Translations under genes and position numbers: made by a program | NCBI GenBank assembly: GCA_050084985.1 | Contig: JBITNC010000002.1 | Span: 34,100,001-34,164,000, forward strand | DNA: 64,000 bases | Reading direction: 5' to 3' | DNA from: Nageia nagi | Taxonomy: Eukaryota > Pinophyta | Shown here: piece by piece, positions 33,900 to 45,334 of the stretch | How positions within the stretch are numbered: position 1 is the stretch's first letter | Layout of the letters: every line of letters begins with the position of its first letter | Notes under the pieces: generated by a model | Seen by the model: only the letters and a program-made list of their open reading frames with translations | What the model was told of the DNA's origin: nothing | Database searches by the model: none

Positions 33900-35660
33900 G
33901 ATCAAACTTTATTCAAACATTTCAACTATCAAAACTAGATTAGAATCACCTTGAGGTGTTCTCGGTTCATTATTTGGTTTCAAGTCCATATTTTGAATTT
34001 CATGTTGAAAAATGTTCATTATTACTTTGAACTTAGGACATTCAGTTTCTCCATGTGAATTTGTAGAGTGCACTCTACACCAATTGGGTAATCGCTATTC
34101 TTACATATTAATATTATTTACTCAATTATTATTATTATTGAACATCAAATTGTTCACACCACCATTGTTTGAGCTTGTATTCCAATTTATGTTTGGCCTT
34201 TGGAAGTTGTTGTTCCTTGGCTTCTCATTTTAATATTCTAACTCTATCATTTTGATAAAATTGGCCTTGATTGATTTGATAATTTTTCCCTTCATTATGC
34301 TAATGATATTGTCACCTTGATTTAACTTCAATCATGTCAAATCATTGCTAATCTTTTACATCATTCTTTAGAGTTCTTCGAATTTTTGAATCTCCATGAA
34401 TCTAGTAGGTGGTCTGAAGGATTGACAATATCAACATTGGTATTCACAACTTGAGGGATTGGATTTAAGAATGATGGTTTGAGTTGGTTTGTATATATAT
34501 AAATGTTGTATTGGGGTTCATGAATGGGTTATTCAAGAATAAACTAGTTTGTGACGCGATAGGAACAATAGCAACACTAGTATCAGTTGCTAATTCTTTT
34601 GTTGGAGTGGGAATGTGGAAAGATTTGGTGCACTTTGAAAGCTCAAGTTTTGAGTATTGGTGTTAAATGGATGGCATGGTATTATATTATTTTTTCCAAC
34701 TCTTTATTTATTAAACTCTCATTTAATCTTTGATGCCTCTAAATAAGCAAGTGCCAAAGTAGTTATTGTAGCTTCTCTCTGAGAAATTCAGTTATACCAT
34801 TAAGTGCGTTGAGGCACATTTTTAGTACACTATTTAGAACAACTTTATAAGGATCCATGAGCCTAGATTATGCTTTCTAAAATCTATAATTAAACATACG
34901 AAGAAGCTCATAGGGTTGTCATTTGGTTGTAGTAAGTTGATTGTACAAAGTATTTGGGTCAATGGGCACATTGAACTGATTCAAAAATGATTCTTCAAGA
35001 TGTGTCTATGAAGTGATCAACCCTTATGGTAAACTAGCATACCACATAATAGCTACATTGTTGAGAGTATTTGGGAACATGCGATAAGCCACATCTTCAT
35101 GAACCATGTCTAGTTTTACTATGCTATCTTTGTACATGTGAATATGCTCTTTTGTTGTTACTAGTGCATCATGTATGAACTTAAGCAGATATCTATCCAA
35201 ATACTTAGGGAATTGATGTGATTGTATTATAATATTGATTGGTATTCCCACAACCATGCTGAATTTTCTACCATTGGGATGTTTTGATCCTAATTTTAAA
35301 TTGAACAACTGGTAGTTGAATTGGTGACATAACAGGTTGGGCTATTGATTGCATAATTGATTAAGTGATACTTGAGGTAATAATCAATGGTGTAACAATT
35401 GCTCTTGGCGAAGTACATTGCATTGGTTTTTTATTGGACCCCTCTAAGTTGAATTTAGATACTGGGCTTCTTGGAGTTTGATCTATCTCTCTATTCAACT
35501 CTCTTTCAAATGCCTCTGTTGCTTCTCTAGTTGCTCTAGCTACCCTTGTACTGTAAACAAATATGTTCTCTCTTCTAGGTCCCAGCTTGAAGCTTTTAAA
35601 GGAGCAAGAAAAAAGAAAAAGAAAGAAAAAAGAAAAAGAAAGAAAAAGAAAATTCAAAAT
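33900..35660 (-). pseudogene. gag: Element E gag (gypsy)
   Basis: The open stretch 35,361-35,657 (98 codons) opens with a Phe/Leu-rich run, then VARATREATEAFERELNREI. The stretch 35,024-35,308 reads PKYLDRYLLKFIHDALVTTK, DMVHEDVAYRMFPNTLNNVA and IMWYASLP, the FP-x-L-x4-A-x2-WY-x-LP core of gypsy gag. Below it ESFLNQFNVPIDPNTLYNQL and PYELLRMFNYRF complete the helical part. Stops separate the blocks. A Cys-rich remnant lies near 34,040, so a zinc knuckle may have existed. Confidence 0.8.
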
Positions 35661-35670
35661 ACAATAATTA
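35580..35670. repeat. Purine-rich AAAGAAAAAG tract
   Basis: About 90 bases of almost pure A and G at the start of gag in element E. It accounts for the Phe/Leu-rich run in the minus-strand frame. Confidence 0.8.
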
Positions 35671-35753
35671 AGTAGAATAAGAAAAATAACTCAGGTTGTT
35701 GATGAAAAAATAAATGGTTACTAGCATGGGAAAGATAACATAATCAAATGACA

Positions 35754-35768
35754 CTCCTTCTAGTGCCA
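35754..35768 (-). other. Candidate primer-binding site of element E
   Basis: The minus strand reads TGGCACTAGAAGGAG five bases inside the 5' LTR. It begins with TGG, as a site complementary to tRNA-CCA should, and is not of the initiator-Met type used by A-D. I do not assign the tRNA. Confidence 0.55.
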
Positions 35769-35773
35769 ATCTA

Positions 35774-38700
35774 TGTTAGGAAGGAAACCTTTCCTCTTAC
35801 TTAGTGATTTCCCATATGATCAAGATAGGAAAGCAAACCAGAATGTAGGTGAGAATGCATTATTAAACTCCTCTTGTAAGGATTAATACCCCAAGGTTTC
35901 TATTGTAAATCTCATATTGTTAATACAAGCTTTAAATGTGTAGGTCTTGTTTGGGAATCAACTGAGTGGTGTAGTAGAGGTAATAACTGTTAACTCACAT
36001 TTTTTGTAGGGACTAAGGTGTGTTATATTACAATAGTTTTAAATTTTTCATACATTTTAAATAAAGTGTAAAATAAAGAAAAGAAAAAGTGAGAATGAGG
36101 TTGGATACTGGCTAGACTTCAAAGACATAGTCATAATTCAGCATTGTCTAAACATTCTCTCTCTTGGATCAAGTAAGAGATCTTTTTTAATTCAATCAAG
36201 TATTTGAAATAAATGATTATTTTCCAATCATTCCAAATATGAGTGAGAAGTGAAATTGATAGTTGGTACTCTGTGAACAGGACCGATGAAACCATGTGGA
36301 CTAAGCATGAGTGAAGGTGGATAGTTTTAAACAAGAGATCTAGGAAGATATCTTAAGAGAATATCAATTCAAAATACTAAACATTTAACAAGAAAGTGAC
36401 TAATTAGTAATAATTCAAGAAAATTCAAACATTTTTGACAAGTTTACAACAAATTCTCCTAAAACTTGAGAGTTTCAAAAGAGAAGGCACAAAAATGTTC
36501 AAATTACAAAATTTTTTCTAAAAAGATCAATCCACTAATCCCATAGATGAAAACACAATTTGAATCAACTTGTAGCCATTTGAATTATGTTTGCAAAAGC
36601 ATTTTGCATAAGTAAATCAATTTGTTCCTCAATTACAAAAATTTTCAATTTTGAAAAAAATTGAAAATTTCTTGGACTTCAACATTCTATCTCAAAATGT
36701 GACCCCTTATGGTCTATTTATAGACTTTTCAGGTCAAAATTTGAGGGTGTTTCCCTAATTCTTAAAAAGCTTTAAAATTCTAATTTGAATTCTAAATTGA
36801 GATTACAATACCATTTTAGTGGGAGAACAGTCTCATCCCACTAAAATATGCTAAAAATAAAATATTTACAAAAATTGATGCCCTTTGGCATGCATTTCGA
36901 GGCATTTTGCATTAATTTGGCAATAATTGGAGCTTCAAATCCTCATTTTGGATCCCTTTGATAATATTTTGAGCTCTTTATTTCTTTTTACTTGGATTTT
37001 CCCTTGATGTGATCATTTTGGTAAATTTTCAAAAAAATCTGAAATAATTTTTTGAAAAAGTGGATTTTTTGGTCTATTTTTCAAAAAAAGATGGGGGTTC
37101 CAAAATTTGGAAATTTTCCAAAAATTGGATTTGAGATAATGGACGGATGGAGGATGGGATTACAAGGTACTTGGAAAACTTTGAGAGGTTTTAGAGCATT
37201 TTAGAAGGTTTTATGAAGCATTTGAGATTTTGGCAATTTTTTCCATTTTCATGTCTATGGATTTCGTTTGGTAGAAAAAAGTGAAAATGAAAAATGATTC
37301 CTAGATTATTGATCCCTTTAACTTGCTCAAATTCAAAAATTTCAAAGTTTAAAGTTACTTAGAATTCCACTTTCCATGCAATGAAGGTAAAATTATTGAT
37401 TTTTGAGCAAAATTTGATGTTTCTCCTCAAGTTAGGCGCAAGTTTTCACTTGTATGGATTTGGAAAAATTAGAAAAACTATGCCTATCTTTTTGGTGCCT
37501 TACATGTGCTCAAAATTAATTTTTCCAAGACCTAAATGTATTAAAAATGCTAAATTTCACTTAATGGACACCCCAAACTTGATTTTTGATGAAAATTTAT
37601 CAAATTTATCATTTTAGGTGCCATTTTTCACTCCATTGGATTTGGAAAAATATGGAAAAATGTGTTTAGGAATTTGAGCCACCAAACTTGCTTAAAATTG
37701 AAAATTTACAAGTTTATATGTGGTAGAAATGCCATTTTGACCCAATGAGCACCTTAGGATGGATTTTTGTTAAGTTTTACACTTATCCCTCCAAGTTAGG
37801 TGCCAAAAATCACTCCATTGGATTTCCATACTATTGAAAACATGCATCTAGCTTTTTTGGCCTCAAAACTTGCTTAAATTTGAAAAATATAAGACCTAAA
37901 TATGATTGAAACCCTTTTTTCCATCAATCTATGCCTTTGGTTTGGTATTTTGGTGAAAATCCATTTTTCTCCTTCAAGTTAGGTGCCAAAATGCAAGTAT
38001 ATGGATTTCTAATCACTTGGAAACTTGCGCCTAGGTTTTTTGGGTACTTCCATTGGTCAAAATAAAAAATTTGTATACCTAAAGTGCCTTAGAATGGAAT
38101 TTTATATGTAGTGAAACTATCTCAATAGATTTTTAAGATAAATTTTATTTTTTTCTTGGTAGCTAGGTGCCAAAATATACCTCAATGGATTTCCATTAGC
38201 TTGAAAATTTGTGCCTAGGCTTAAAGGGCTCAAAAATTGATCAAAATAAAAAATTTCATGTCCTAATTGTGTTAGAAATAACCTTATAACTCCAATGATG
38301 CTCTTAGACTTGATTTTTGACACTAATTGCATTTATGTCTTGAAAGTTTTTCATATTTTACCATTTTTTGGAGCTAGGTGTTAAAACTCAGGCTCTAATA
38401 TCATTGAAATCTTGAAATTATGCTCTTGGACACACCTTCTATATTTTTGACCCATATCTGCCATTTTTGAGCTTGACCAAATCCAAACTTTTCATCATTT
38501 TTGGGCTCAAATTGGGCATTTCTGATCATTCTTAGCATTTTTGAGCTCAAACATTGAAAAATGATCATTTTTGGTACTTATGGTTAAAATTGAGCTTAAA
38601 CTTTGAAAAATGATCATTTTCAACATTTTTGACACTTTAAAGCTCAAACTCTACATTTTCGACCATTTTTAATCAAAATTGAACACTTATATGCATTCCT

Positions 38701-39345
38701 GGCCAAAACCTCACTTTTCAAGCATTTTCGAGCATTCTCAGCTCAACTTTACATTTTTGATAATTTCTAAGCTTTTCAGGTCCAAACTATGTAAAAACAC
38801 ACGTTCTTGCCTTATTAACCACTTCTAAGCTCAAAATTGATAAAAACACCCATTTTCTATCATACTTGCTCTTTTCAGCTTTTTAGGGTCAAAATTGACA
38901 AAAACACTTATTTTTGTCATCTTAGCTATATTCATTGCACCCAGATTCAAACTTTATAAAAATGCTCATTATTGTCACCTATGGGCATCTTTGTGCTTGA
39001 ATTCTACAAAACACACCTTTTTGTCACCCTTGGCATTTGTGAGCTCAAACCTTACAAAATCAACCCCATGTGCATTGACTGCACTCTAGACCCAAAAATG
39101 CATGCTTTGATGTTGTCTCTTAGATCCTGGCTCTTTGGTTGCAAAATTGATGATTGGATACTCTAATACTCTTCAAGGTTTTTATCGTAATATCTCCTTT
39201 AATCACTCCCTAATATCATGTTTGCATTCTTCAGAATGAACTATTCATTGCCAAAAGCTAATCTCAAGGAAATGCACCTCATTGCCTTTGCAAAAATAGG
39301 ATCCCCAAAATATTGTATTTTGGGATGTGTTGTGTGAGCACAACA
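35774..39345 (-). repeat. 5' LTR of element E
   Basis: 3,572 bp, TGTTAGGAAGG to GAGCACAACA. It is aligned end to end with 28,406-31,955 and includes the five units of about 180 bp (37,230-38,340). Differences from the other LTR are frequent, roughly one in seven or eight bases by eye. Confidence 0.92.
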
Positions 39346-39960
39346 TAACCTATAGTGGCAAATTTGTAATTATTTATTTTGAAGATATTTTAATTTTTAA
39401 CAAAAATTTAGAAGAGTATGTAAGACATTTGAAGCTAGTGTTTGATGCATTAAGGTCAGAGAAATTTTTTGTGAACCTTGAGAAGAGTGAATTTTGTAGA
39501 GATAAGCTAGTTTTCCTTGAAATTGTGATTTCAGCTAAAGGAGTAGGCATGGATCTAGAAAAGATTAGGGCCATACTTGAATCGCCTACACCTCAAAGCA
39601 TTATTGATGTGAGGAACTTTCATGGATTTGTGAACTTCTACAAAAGATTTATTAAGAATTTTAGTGGGGTGAGTGCTCCTTTGACTAAATGCACAAAGGG
39701 GAAGTCATTCTCATGGAACAAGGAAGTTGAAAGAAGTTTTGAGCATCTCAAAAGGAAGGTTATTGAAGCTCCAATACTATCCATACCAAACTTTGAGAAG
39801 ATATTTACTATAGAATGTGATGCTTCAGCAATGGTAATTGGAGGAGTATTAGGCCAATATGACAAACCAATTGCCTACTTTAGTGAAAAGTTGAATGATG
39901 CTAAAAAAGGTATGGCATTTATAATAAAGAATTATATGCTATTATTCAAACTTTAAAGTA
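39346..39960 (+). pseudogene. pol: Element D reverse transcriptase, C-terminal half, with start of RNase H
   Basis: From 39,351 the frame continues YSGKFVIIYFEDILIFNKNL, RHLKLVFDALRSEKFFVNLE, KSEFCRDKLVFLEIVISAKG, RNFHGFVNFYKRFIKNFSGV and APLTKCTKGKSFSWNKEVER, then FTIECDASAMVIGGVLGQYD. The open stretch of about 200 codons is the longest in the window. The catalytic YFDD is YFED (39,375-39,386), so the enzyme would be inactive. RNase H begins at TIECDAS with its first Asp present. Confidence 0.93.
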
Positions 39961-40330
39961 ATGAAGGCACTATCTTTTGCATAAAGAATTCATCTTATTC
40001 AAAAATAATCAAGCACTAAAATATATAAATTCCAAGGTAAGTTCAATCATAAGTATACCAAATGGATGTCATTTTTGCAAAGCTTTACCTTTATAAAACA
40101 CCATATGAGTGGTAAAACTAATGTTGTGGTAGATGCTTTAAATAGAAGGCATCATCTACTTCTCACGATGAAAAATGAAGTTATTGGATTTGAAGAAATG
40201 AAGGGGGAGTATGTTACTGATCCTTATTTTTACCAAATTATAGAAAATCTTAGCAATCAAGAGAATACAAGTAAAGGTTTATACCTAAAATACTTACTAC
40301 TTGATGGTTTTCTTTTTTAGAGGATAATAA
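39960..40330 (+). pseudogene. pol: Element D RNase H remainder
   Basis: After a frameshift near 39,920 the RNase H reading continues as YNKELYAIIQTLK, LLHKEFILFKNNQALKYINS, and HHMSGKTNVVVDALNRRHHL at 40,090-40,150. The last is the H-x-G-x3-VVDALSRR end motif of gypsy RNase H. Several stops interrupt it. Confidence 0.85.
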
Positions 40331-40349
40331 CTTTGTATCCCTGTAGGCT

Positions 40350-41420
40350 CTAGGAAAGAGCAACTGATTAGGGAAATACATTCAAGTGGTTTAAGGGGTC
40401 ATTGTGGTAGAGATAAGACTCATGGCTTGGTGAGTGATAAATGTTGTTGGACTTAAATGAGAAAATACATAAACAAATTTATCTTTACATATAGAATTTG
40501 TCAACTTTCTAATGAAGGGAAGCAAAATACAAGATTATATACACCCTTACCAGTGCCTAAGAAGCCATGGGATGACATCTCCATGGATTTTATCTTGGGA
40601 TTTCCTCGTATCCAAATATGAAATGACTCCATTTTTGTAGGGGTGGATCGATTCTATAAAAGGGCCCACTTTATCCCATGCAAGAAAACAAATGATGGTA
40701 GTAGGATTGCTGATCTATTTTTCAAGTAGATTGTGCACTTGCATGGATTACCAAAGTCAATTAGTGCCAATGATTGAGAAATAAAATTTCTTAATCATTT
40801 CTAGAGGAAACTTGATAGGTAAATACAATACATATCAACCTATCATCCTCAAACTAATGTCCAAATGGAAGTAGTGAACAAAAGCTTTGGAAATTTTCTA
40901 CAAGGTCTAGTTGTTGGGAATCTAAGGAAATGGGATACAATGTTACCAAAAGATGAATTTGATTTCAATTCTAGTATAAATAGGTGTACTGGAAAGTCCC
41001 CTTTCCAAGTTGTTTATGGAGATAATACAAAGGGGATAGTTGATATAATTGAGCTTCCAAGGGAAAGATGTGTGAGTCAAGCTATAAAAGATTTTGTAAA
41101 ACATATACATGATTTGCAACAAGAAGTGAGGTAGAAATTACAAATCAGTAATGAGAAGTATAAGAATAGTGGAGACCTACATAGGAGAGAAAAATTGTAT
41201 CAATAAGGAGATGACATCATGATTTACCTTCATAAGGAAAGATTTCTAGCAAAAACTTACCATAAGCTACAAGTAAAGAAAATTGGTTCTTATAAACTTC
41301 TTAGGCAAATCAATGAGAATGCATACGTAATTATATTACCTATAGAATTTGGCATCATTTCAATTTTTAATATTACAAATATATATCCTTATCATGCTAG
41401 TACTTAAGAGATACAAGAAG
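40350..41420 (+). pseudogene. pol: Element D integrase
   Basis: The zinc finger reads REIHSSGLRGHCGRDKTHGL, then YRICQLSNEGKQN with its first Cys lost. The core reads [51 protein letters not shown] and STYHPQTNVQMEVVNKSFGN. The C-terminal part gives INRCTGKSPFQVVYGDNTKG, then DIMIYLHKERFLAKTYHKLQ and VKKIGSYKLLRQINENAYVI. The catalytic residues are partly visible. Stops replace Trp and Arg codons. Confidence 0.9.
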
Positions 41421-41479
41421 ATTCTATAGAGGATTGGGTTCAACAACTACCATAAAAGAAGAAAGAATGCATTCAAAAA

Positions 41480-41605
41480 ATAGTGGATAGTAAAATTACT
41501 GCTACCAAATCAAATAGTTACAAAATGTATTTTGTCAAATGGCAAGGGTTTCTAGATTCCAACAACAGAGTATGAACTCATCAAGTTTTTTTAATATAAT
41601 GCTTA
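41480..41605 (+). pseudogene. Chromodomain-like tail of element D
   Basis: YKMYFVKWQGFLDSNNRV then THQVF resembles the chromodomain core Y-x-VKWxGYxxxxxTWEPxxx at the integrase C-terminus of chromoviruses. In that family it guides insertion to particular chromatin. The match is short and broken by a stop, so the chromovirus call is likely but not certain. Confidence 0.6.
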
Positions 41606-41629
41606 TAAATTCGGAGGTTTAAAAATTTT

Positions 41630-41647
41630 AAAAGAAGGGGAGAATAA
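41630..41647 (+). other. Polypurine tract of element D
   Basis: AAAAGAAGGGGAGAATAA directly before the 3' LTR, the usual position for plus-strand priming. Confidence 0.8.
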
Positions 41648-41999
41648 TGCAATGGATAGTGCCAGTTGTTGACTTCTTGCATGGTGTTTGTTAGATAAAT
41701 TTGAATTTCTATTTCCTTTGATTTAGATTTCTTATAGCAATCTCTAGTTCTATGTAGTGGAGAATAAGTATTCTTCTTAGCCGTAGGGAATAAAATAGGG
41801 GAATTTTAGATTATAAAATAGTGGTGTTTTTGGTTTGGATTGAAACTAATAGAATTGAGTTTTTGGAGTATCTATTTTTGGTTATTTTAGACCATATTTG
41901 TTTCCTGTACCTGCATTTTCTTGGCTTTATCTTTCTCTATTGGAGTTGTAGGTTAAAGGATCTTGAACTCTATTTTCAGCTTAGATCCAGTCTACATCA
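41648..41999 (+). repeat. 3' LTR of element D
   Basis: 352 bp, TGCAATGGATAGTGCC to TCTACATCA, matching 25,879-26,250. Confidence 0.9.
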
Positions 42000-42004
42000 A
42001 TAAA

Positions 42005-44230
42005 AGGGGCTTCATTCAAGCCCTACTATTAGAATTAGGTGGTATTTTCCCTCCCAATATTGGGGCTACCTTTTCAATTAAGAATTAAATAACCCTAAGA
42101 TGATAATGTGATAGATCATATTCATACAAGGGTTGATTTATGGTATTATTTCATTACATCAAAAACAAATTAAGATTGTGCATCCATGAAAGGTTCACAA
42201 TCAAATCTATTTTTGGATGATCCAAAATTTAAGATATCAATATTTTTGTGTATTGTTTAATACATTCTACTATATTCATAACCTAATCAAATGGGAGTTG
42301 TAGATATGTAAGGCATTACATATTCTTTATTCAAATACATGACTTTCATTAATCCAAATTAACAATAAGGGATTAAATTCAACTAGTAATTCTATAAATG
42401 GATGATATACTGCATAAGTGATATAAACTTTCACTATTGTTAGAACAACAATATTATTTTGGAATTATAAATTTTGATGAATTATAATACAAAAAGAGAA
42501 AACATATCCTTGAGGTAATTAATCTTATCATTTTTTTAGAGATCAGTTTGAGAAGCCTTTCTCTTAATAAACTAAAAGGAATGAGTATATTATTATAAGG
42601 TTAAAGGTTTTTAATCAAATACATATACTTTTAGAGAAGATAAGTTTAGGCACTTATCTAGTAGTTGCTCATTTTGGACTTTAGAGTATTAAATAGGTGC
42701 CATTAATATAGATGAAATTATAACAATGATAAGTAATAATGATTGTAAAAGCTTGTATTATAAACTTATTTACAAATGAAAAATACTATAATATTATCTT
42801 GTTTATGAATATAAGGTATTTCTAAGTATTCATATTTGATGTAAGGAGGGGATCCCACATTGAAAATAAGGTAGTGACCTTTGAAAACTAAGGAGGCAAT
42901 TTCTTGTTCTAAAATTTTGAATTTGATTAATATTAAAATAAATATTTTGTGATTGTTATGAGTTTGTATGTTGCTATTATGGAAGCCTTTGACAAGTAGG
43001 CTAAGGGTATGTTATTACATGAAAGAGGATTAAAAACTCTTATTTAAGCATTGGTATTTTACTTAGGAATAAGAAGTATGGAAAATATTTTATCAAAAAT
43101 GAACCTCTCCTTTATTAAATAATGATGTTTATGATAATCACATTACTCATGAGGAAAAATCTTAGTGAATAGGTTATATTGAGTAATGGTTAAGGGCATT
43201 TTCTTTTATCTAGTATTCTTGTTAACACTCGGTTATGATAGAAATATTGATGAATCACACTCCCAGCTACATAAATGCATCCTTGAGTTTCATAATTGAA
43301 TCATAGTAATTTTGAAAATAGGCATATGGAGATAGTCTTAGTGGCTTTGTTGGGAATCCTTGAGATCTACCTACGTGATGATTTTGTTGTTCCCTATAGT
43401 ATAAGTGGTGCATATATCCATTCAACCCATTGAGAAGATTATAAAACTATCCTCTTGTGGCATGGAAATGTTAGGTGTCTCAATTGTTCTATATCAAATA
43501 TTTATTTTATGTGGAGAACAACCTAGTTTGGCATTTCTATCTTTTTGAAGCATGTACTCTATAATATTCCATTGTAGAAATATCTAATATTTCATTTTGA
43601 ATAATAGAAAGGAACATTTCATTATATTCTTAGTATTTCAATATTGTATTTGTATTTCTATTAGAAACTTAGTATTTCATTGCTAGAATCACCAAAAGTT
43701 CCTTTACTCCTAACAGACTTGGCAACACATCTACATCTTAGCAATCTTTCTAGTTGATGACTTAGTTACCATATTCATTAGTTATCACTTTACCTATTTG
43801 TGAAAACTTTGAGATTCTTAACTACTCAATCAAAGGAGATCGAAAATCACTAAAGCATTAATAAACTTCATCATCACCATTAATCAAAGCCTCATCAAAC
43901 TTCACTATAACTTTAAAGTCCCCACATCATCAAAACTAATGTATCTCTTCAAATCCTTCAATCATGGAACTGAAGGTTGGTATCAAAGTTTGGTAGCATC
44001 TAAGGGTGTTCGTCATCACATGAAGGTTAGCAAACCCACATTTAGGAGTTGGTATCAGAGCCTAATCCTATTGTTAGCTAGCTTGGTAACCTAGTGAACC
44101 TTACATTTTTTTCCTAGTATCAAAGCTTCATACTATTATTCTCCATCCTTGGGGACTAGCAAACCTAAAAAATGTTAACATGATATCAAATTTGGTTCAT
44201 AATATATATGAATAAACCATAATGATTTCT
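42005..44230. other. Spacer with LTR-like traces before element F
   Basis: I recognise no coding sequence. GGATCCCACATTG near 42,850 resembles the start region of many plant LTRs. Primer-binding-like motifs lie at 43,977 (TTGGTATCAAAGT), 44,049 (TTGGTATCAGAGCC) and 44,115 (AGTATCAAAGCT). This suggests that the 5' LTR and leader of a copia element occupy the right part, but I could not align it with any downstream LTR. Confidence 0.35.
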
Positions 44231-44239
44231 AGGTGGATA

Positions 44240-45320
44240 CCATGAAGATAAAGTGTATAGGATGAAGAAATATCTTTATGGGCTCAAGTAAGCACCAAGA
44301 ACATAGTACTATTTCATTGACACCTATTTATACCAAAATGGCTAACGTGCTTAGTAAAAGCTACACTATACACTAAGGTCAATGATTATGACTTCATCAT
44401 CATTTTATTATATTTTTATGATATTATCATCATGAGAACTTCTTCTTCATTTCTACATCAACTTAGAATTACCATGGTGAATAAGTTTGAGATGAGTGAT
44501 ATGGGTAAAATGCAATACTTTATAGGTATCCAATTCCATCAATAAACCAATGACATCTCCATCACTCAGATCAAGTATGTTAATGACATGCTTGCAAGGT
44601 TAACCATAAAGGATTGTAAATTAGTTTATACTTCATTAATGGTCTATTATAAATTAATGAAAGAGGATTTTCTCCTCTTATTGATGCAATCCAGTATAAG
44701 TCTCTTATAGGTATCCTAATATATCTCACAGCTAGAAGGCATAATATCATGTTTGTAGTGAATCCCATTAGAAAGTAGCCAAATGAATACTCTATTATGT
44801 GAGTGGAATAAAATTCTTTGGCTTATGGTATAGTCTATTGATTCCATATATCTACAAGCATACATAAATGCATATTATACTGGAAGCCTTGATGATAGGA
44901 AGAGCACATTTGGGGATACCTTCTTCTTTAATCAATTGTTAGTTTCATAAAATACCAAGAAGCAACTTATAATTTCTTTATCCACTGCTAAACCAAAATA
45001 CATGGTTACCTCCTCTATTTTCATTCAAGCTATTTGGATGATGAAATTATTTGAATACTTGGGCATGGAGATTAACCAGTCTATCAAAATCCATTATGAT
45101 AACACCAACATAATCTCATTGATAAAGAATCTAGTGTTTCATAGTTGGATCAAGAACATAAGCATTTACCATCATTTCATATGAGATTTAGTGCATGAAG
45201 GATCCATTGAATTTTAATATTGCAATTTTTAGGATCAACTTATAGACATCTTCACTAAACCCTTGGTAAAAGATATGTTCTTTTATCTCAAAGACAAAAT
45301 TGATATCTAAACTATTAACA
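44240..45320 (+). pseudogene. pol: Ty1/copia element F, 3' half of pol
   Basis: The reading begins mid reverse transcriptase with VYRMKKYLYGLK, then LLYFYDIIIMRTSSSFLHQL, where the YVDD box has become YFYD. EMSDMGKMQYFIGIQFHQ, KYVNDMLARLTIKDC and then RNase H (TGSLDDRKSTFGDTFFF, LSTAKPKYMVTSSIFIQAIW, IHYDNTNIISLIKNLVFHSW) follow. The pol end is LIDIFTKPLVKDMFFYLKDK. No gag, protease or integrase is present upstream, so the copy is internally deleted or 5'-truncated. It differs from the A and B/C families at many positions and is a third copia lineage. Confidence 0.85.
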
Positions 45321-45321
45321 T

Positions 45322-45331
45322 TAAGGGGGAA
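45322..45331 (+). other. Polypurine tract of element F
   Basis: TAAGGGGGAA just after the pol end. A 3' LTR should begin next and may reach to about 45,990, but no matching 5' LTR is found, so its end is not fixed. Confidence 0.6.
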
Positions 45332-45334
45332 TTT

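Larger units (their letters stand above)
28406..39345 (-). mobile_element. Non-autonomous long-LTR gypsy element E (gag and protease only), nested in D
   Basis: Two direct repeats of 3,550 and 3,572 bp (28,406-31,955 and 35,774-39,345) run from TRTTAGGAAGGAAACC to GCACAACA. They flank a 3.8 kb internal region. On the minus strand that region holds gag and a retropepsin, but I find no reverse transcriptase, RNase H or integrase. Long LTRs with a reduced coding interior resemble the LARD or gag-pro-only class, which depends on enzymes from a partner element. A candidate primer-binding site adjoins the 35,774 LTR, agreeing with minus orientation. I see no convincing polypurine tract at the other end. 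Confidence 0.88.
25879..41999 (+). mobile_element. Ty3/gypsy retrotransposon D (interrupted by element E)
   Basis: Short LTRs (25,879-26,250 and 41,648-41,999) flank plus-strand gag, protease, reverse transcriptase, RNase H, integrase and a chromodomain-like tail, the gypsy order with integrase last. Element E splits it inside the reverse transcriptase. Removing E and one 5-bp duplication leaves about 5.2 kb, a normal size for a chromovirus-like gypsy element. Outer flanks (AAGAA left, ATAAA right) match at only three of five bases, so the outer target duplication is not secure. All domains carry stops. Confidence 0.9.

Noticed and set aside
10132-42000. A single giant element or endogenous virus spanning A to D
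   Set aside because: LTR pairs, opposite strands, distinct domain orders and target duplications show four separate retrotransposons. I see no movement-protein or coat-protein motif of an endogenous pararetrovirus.
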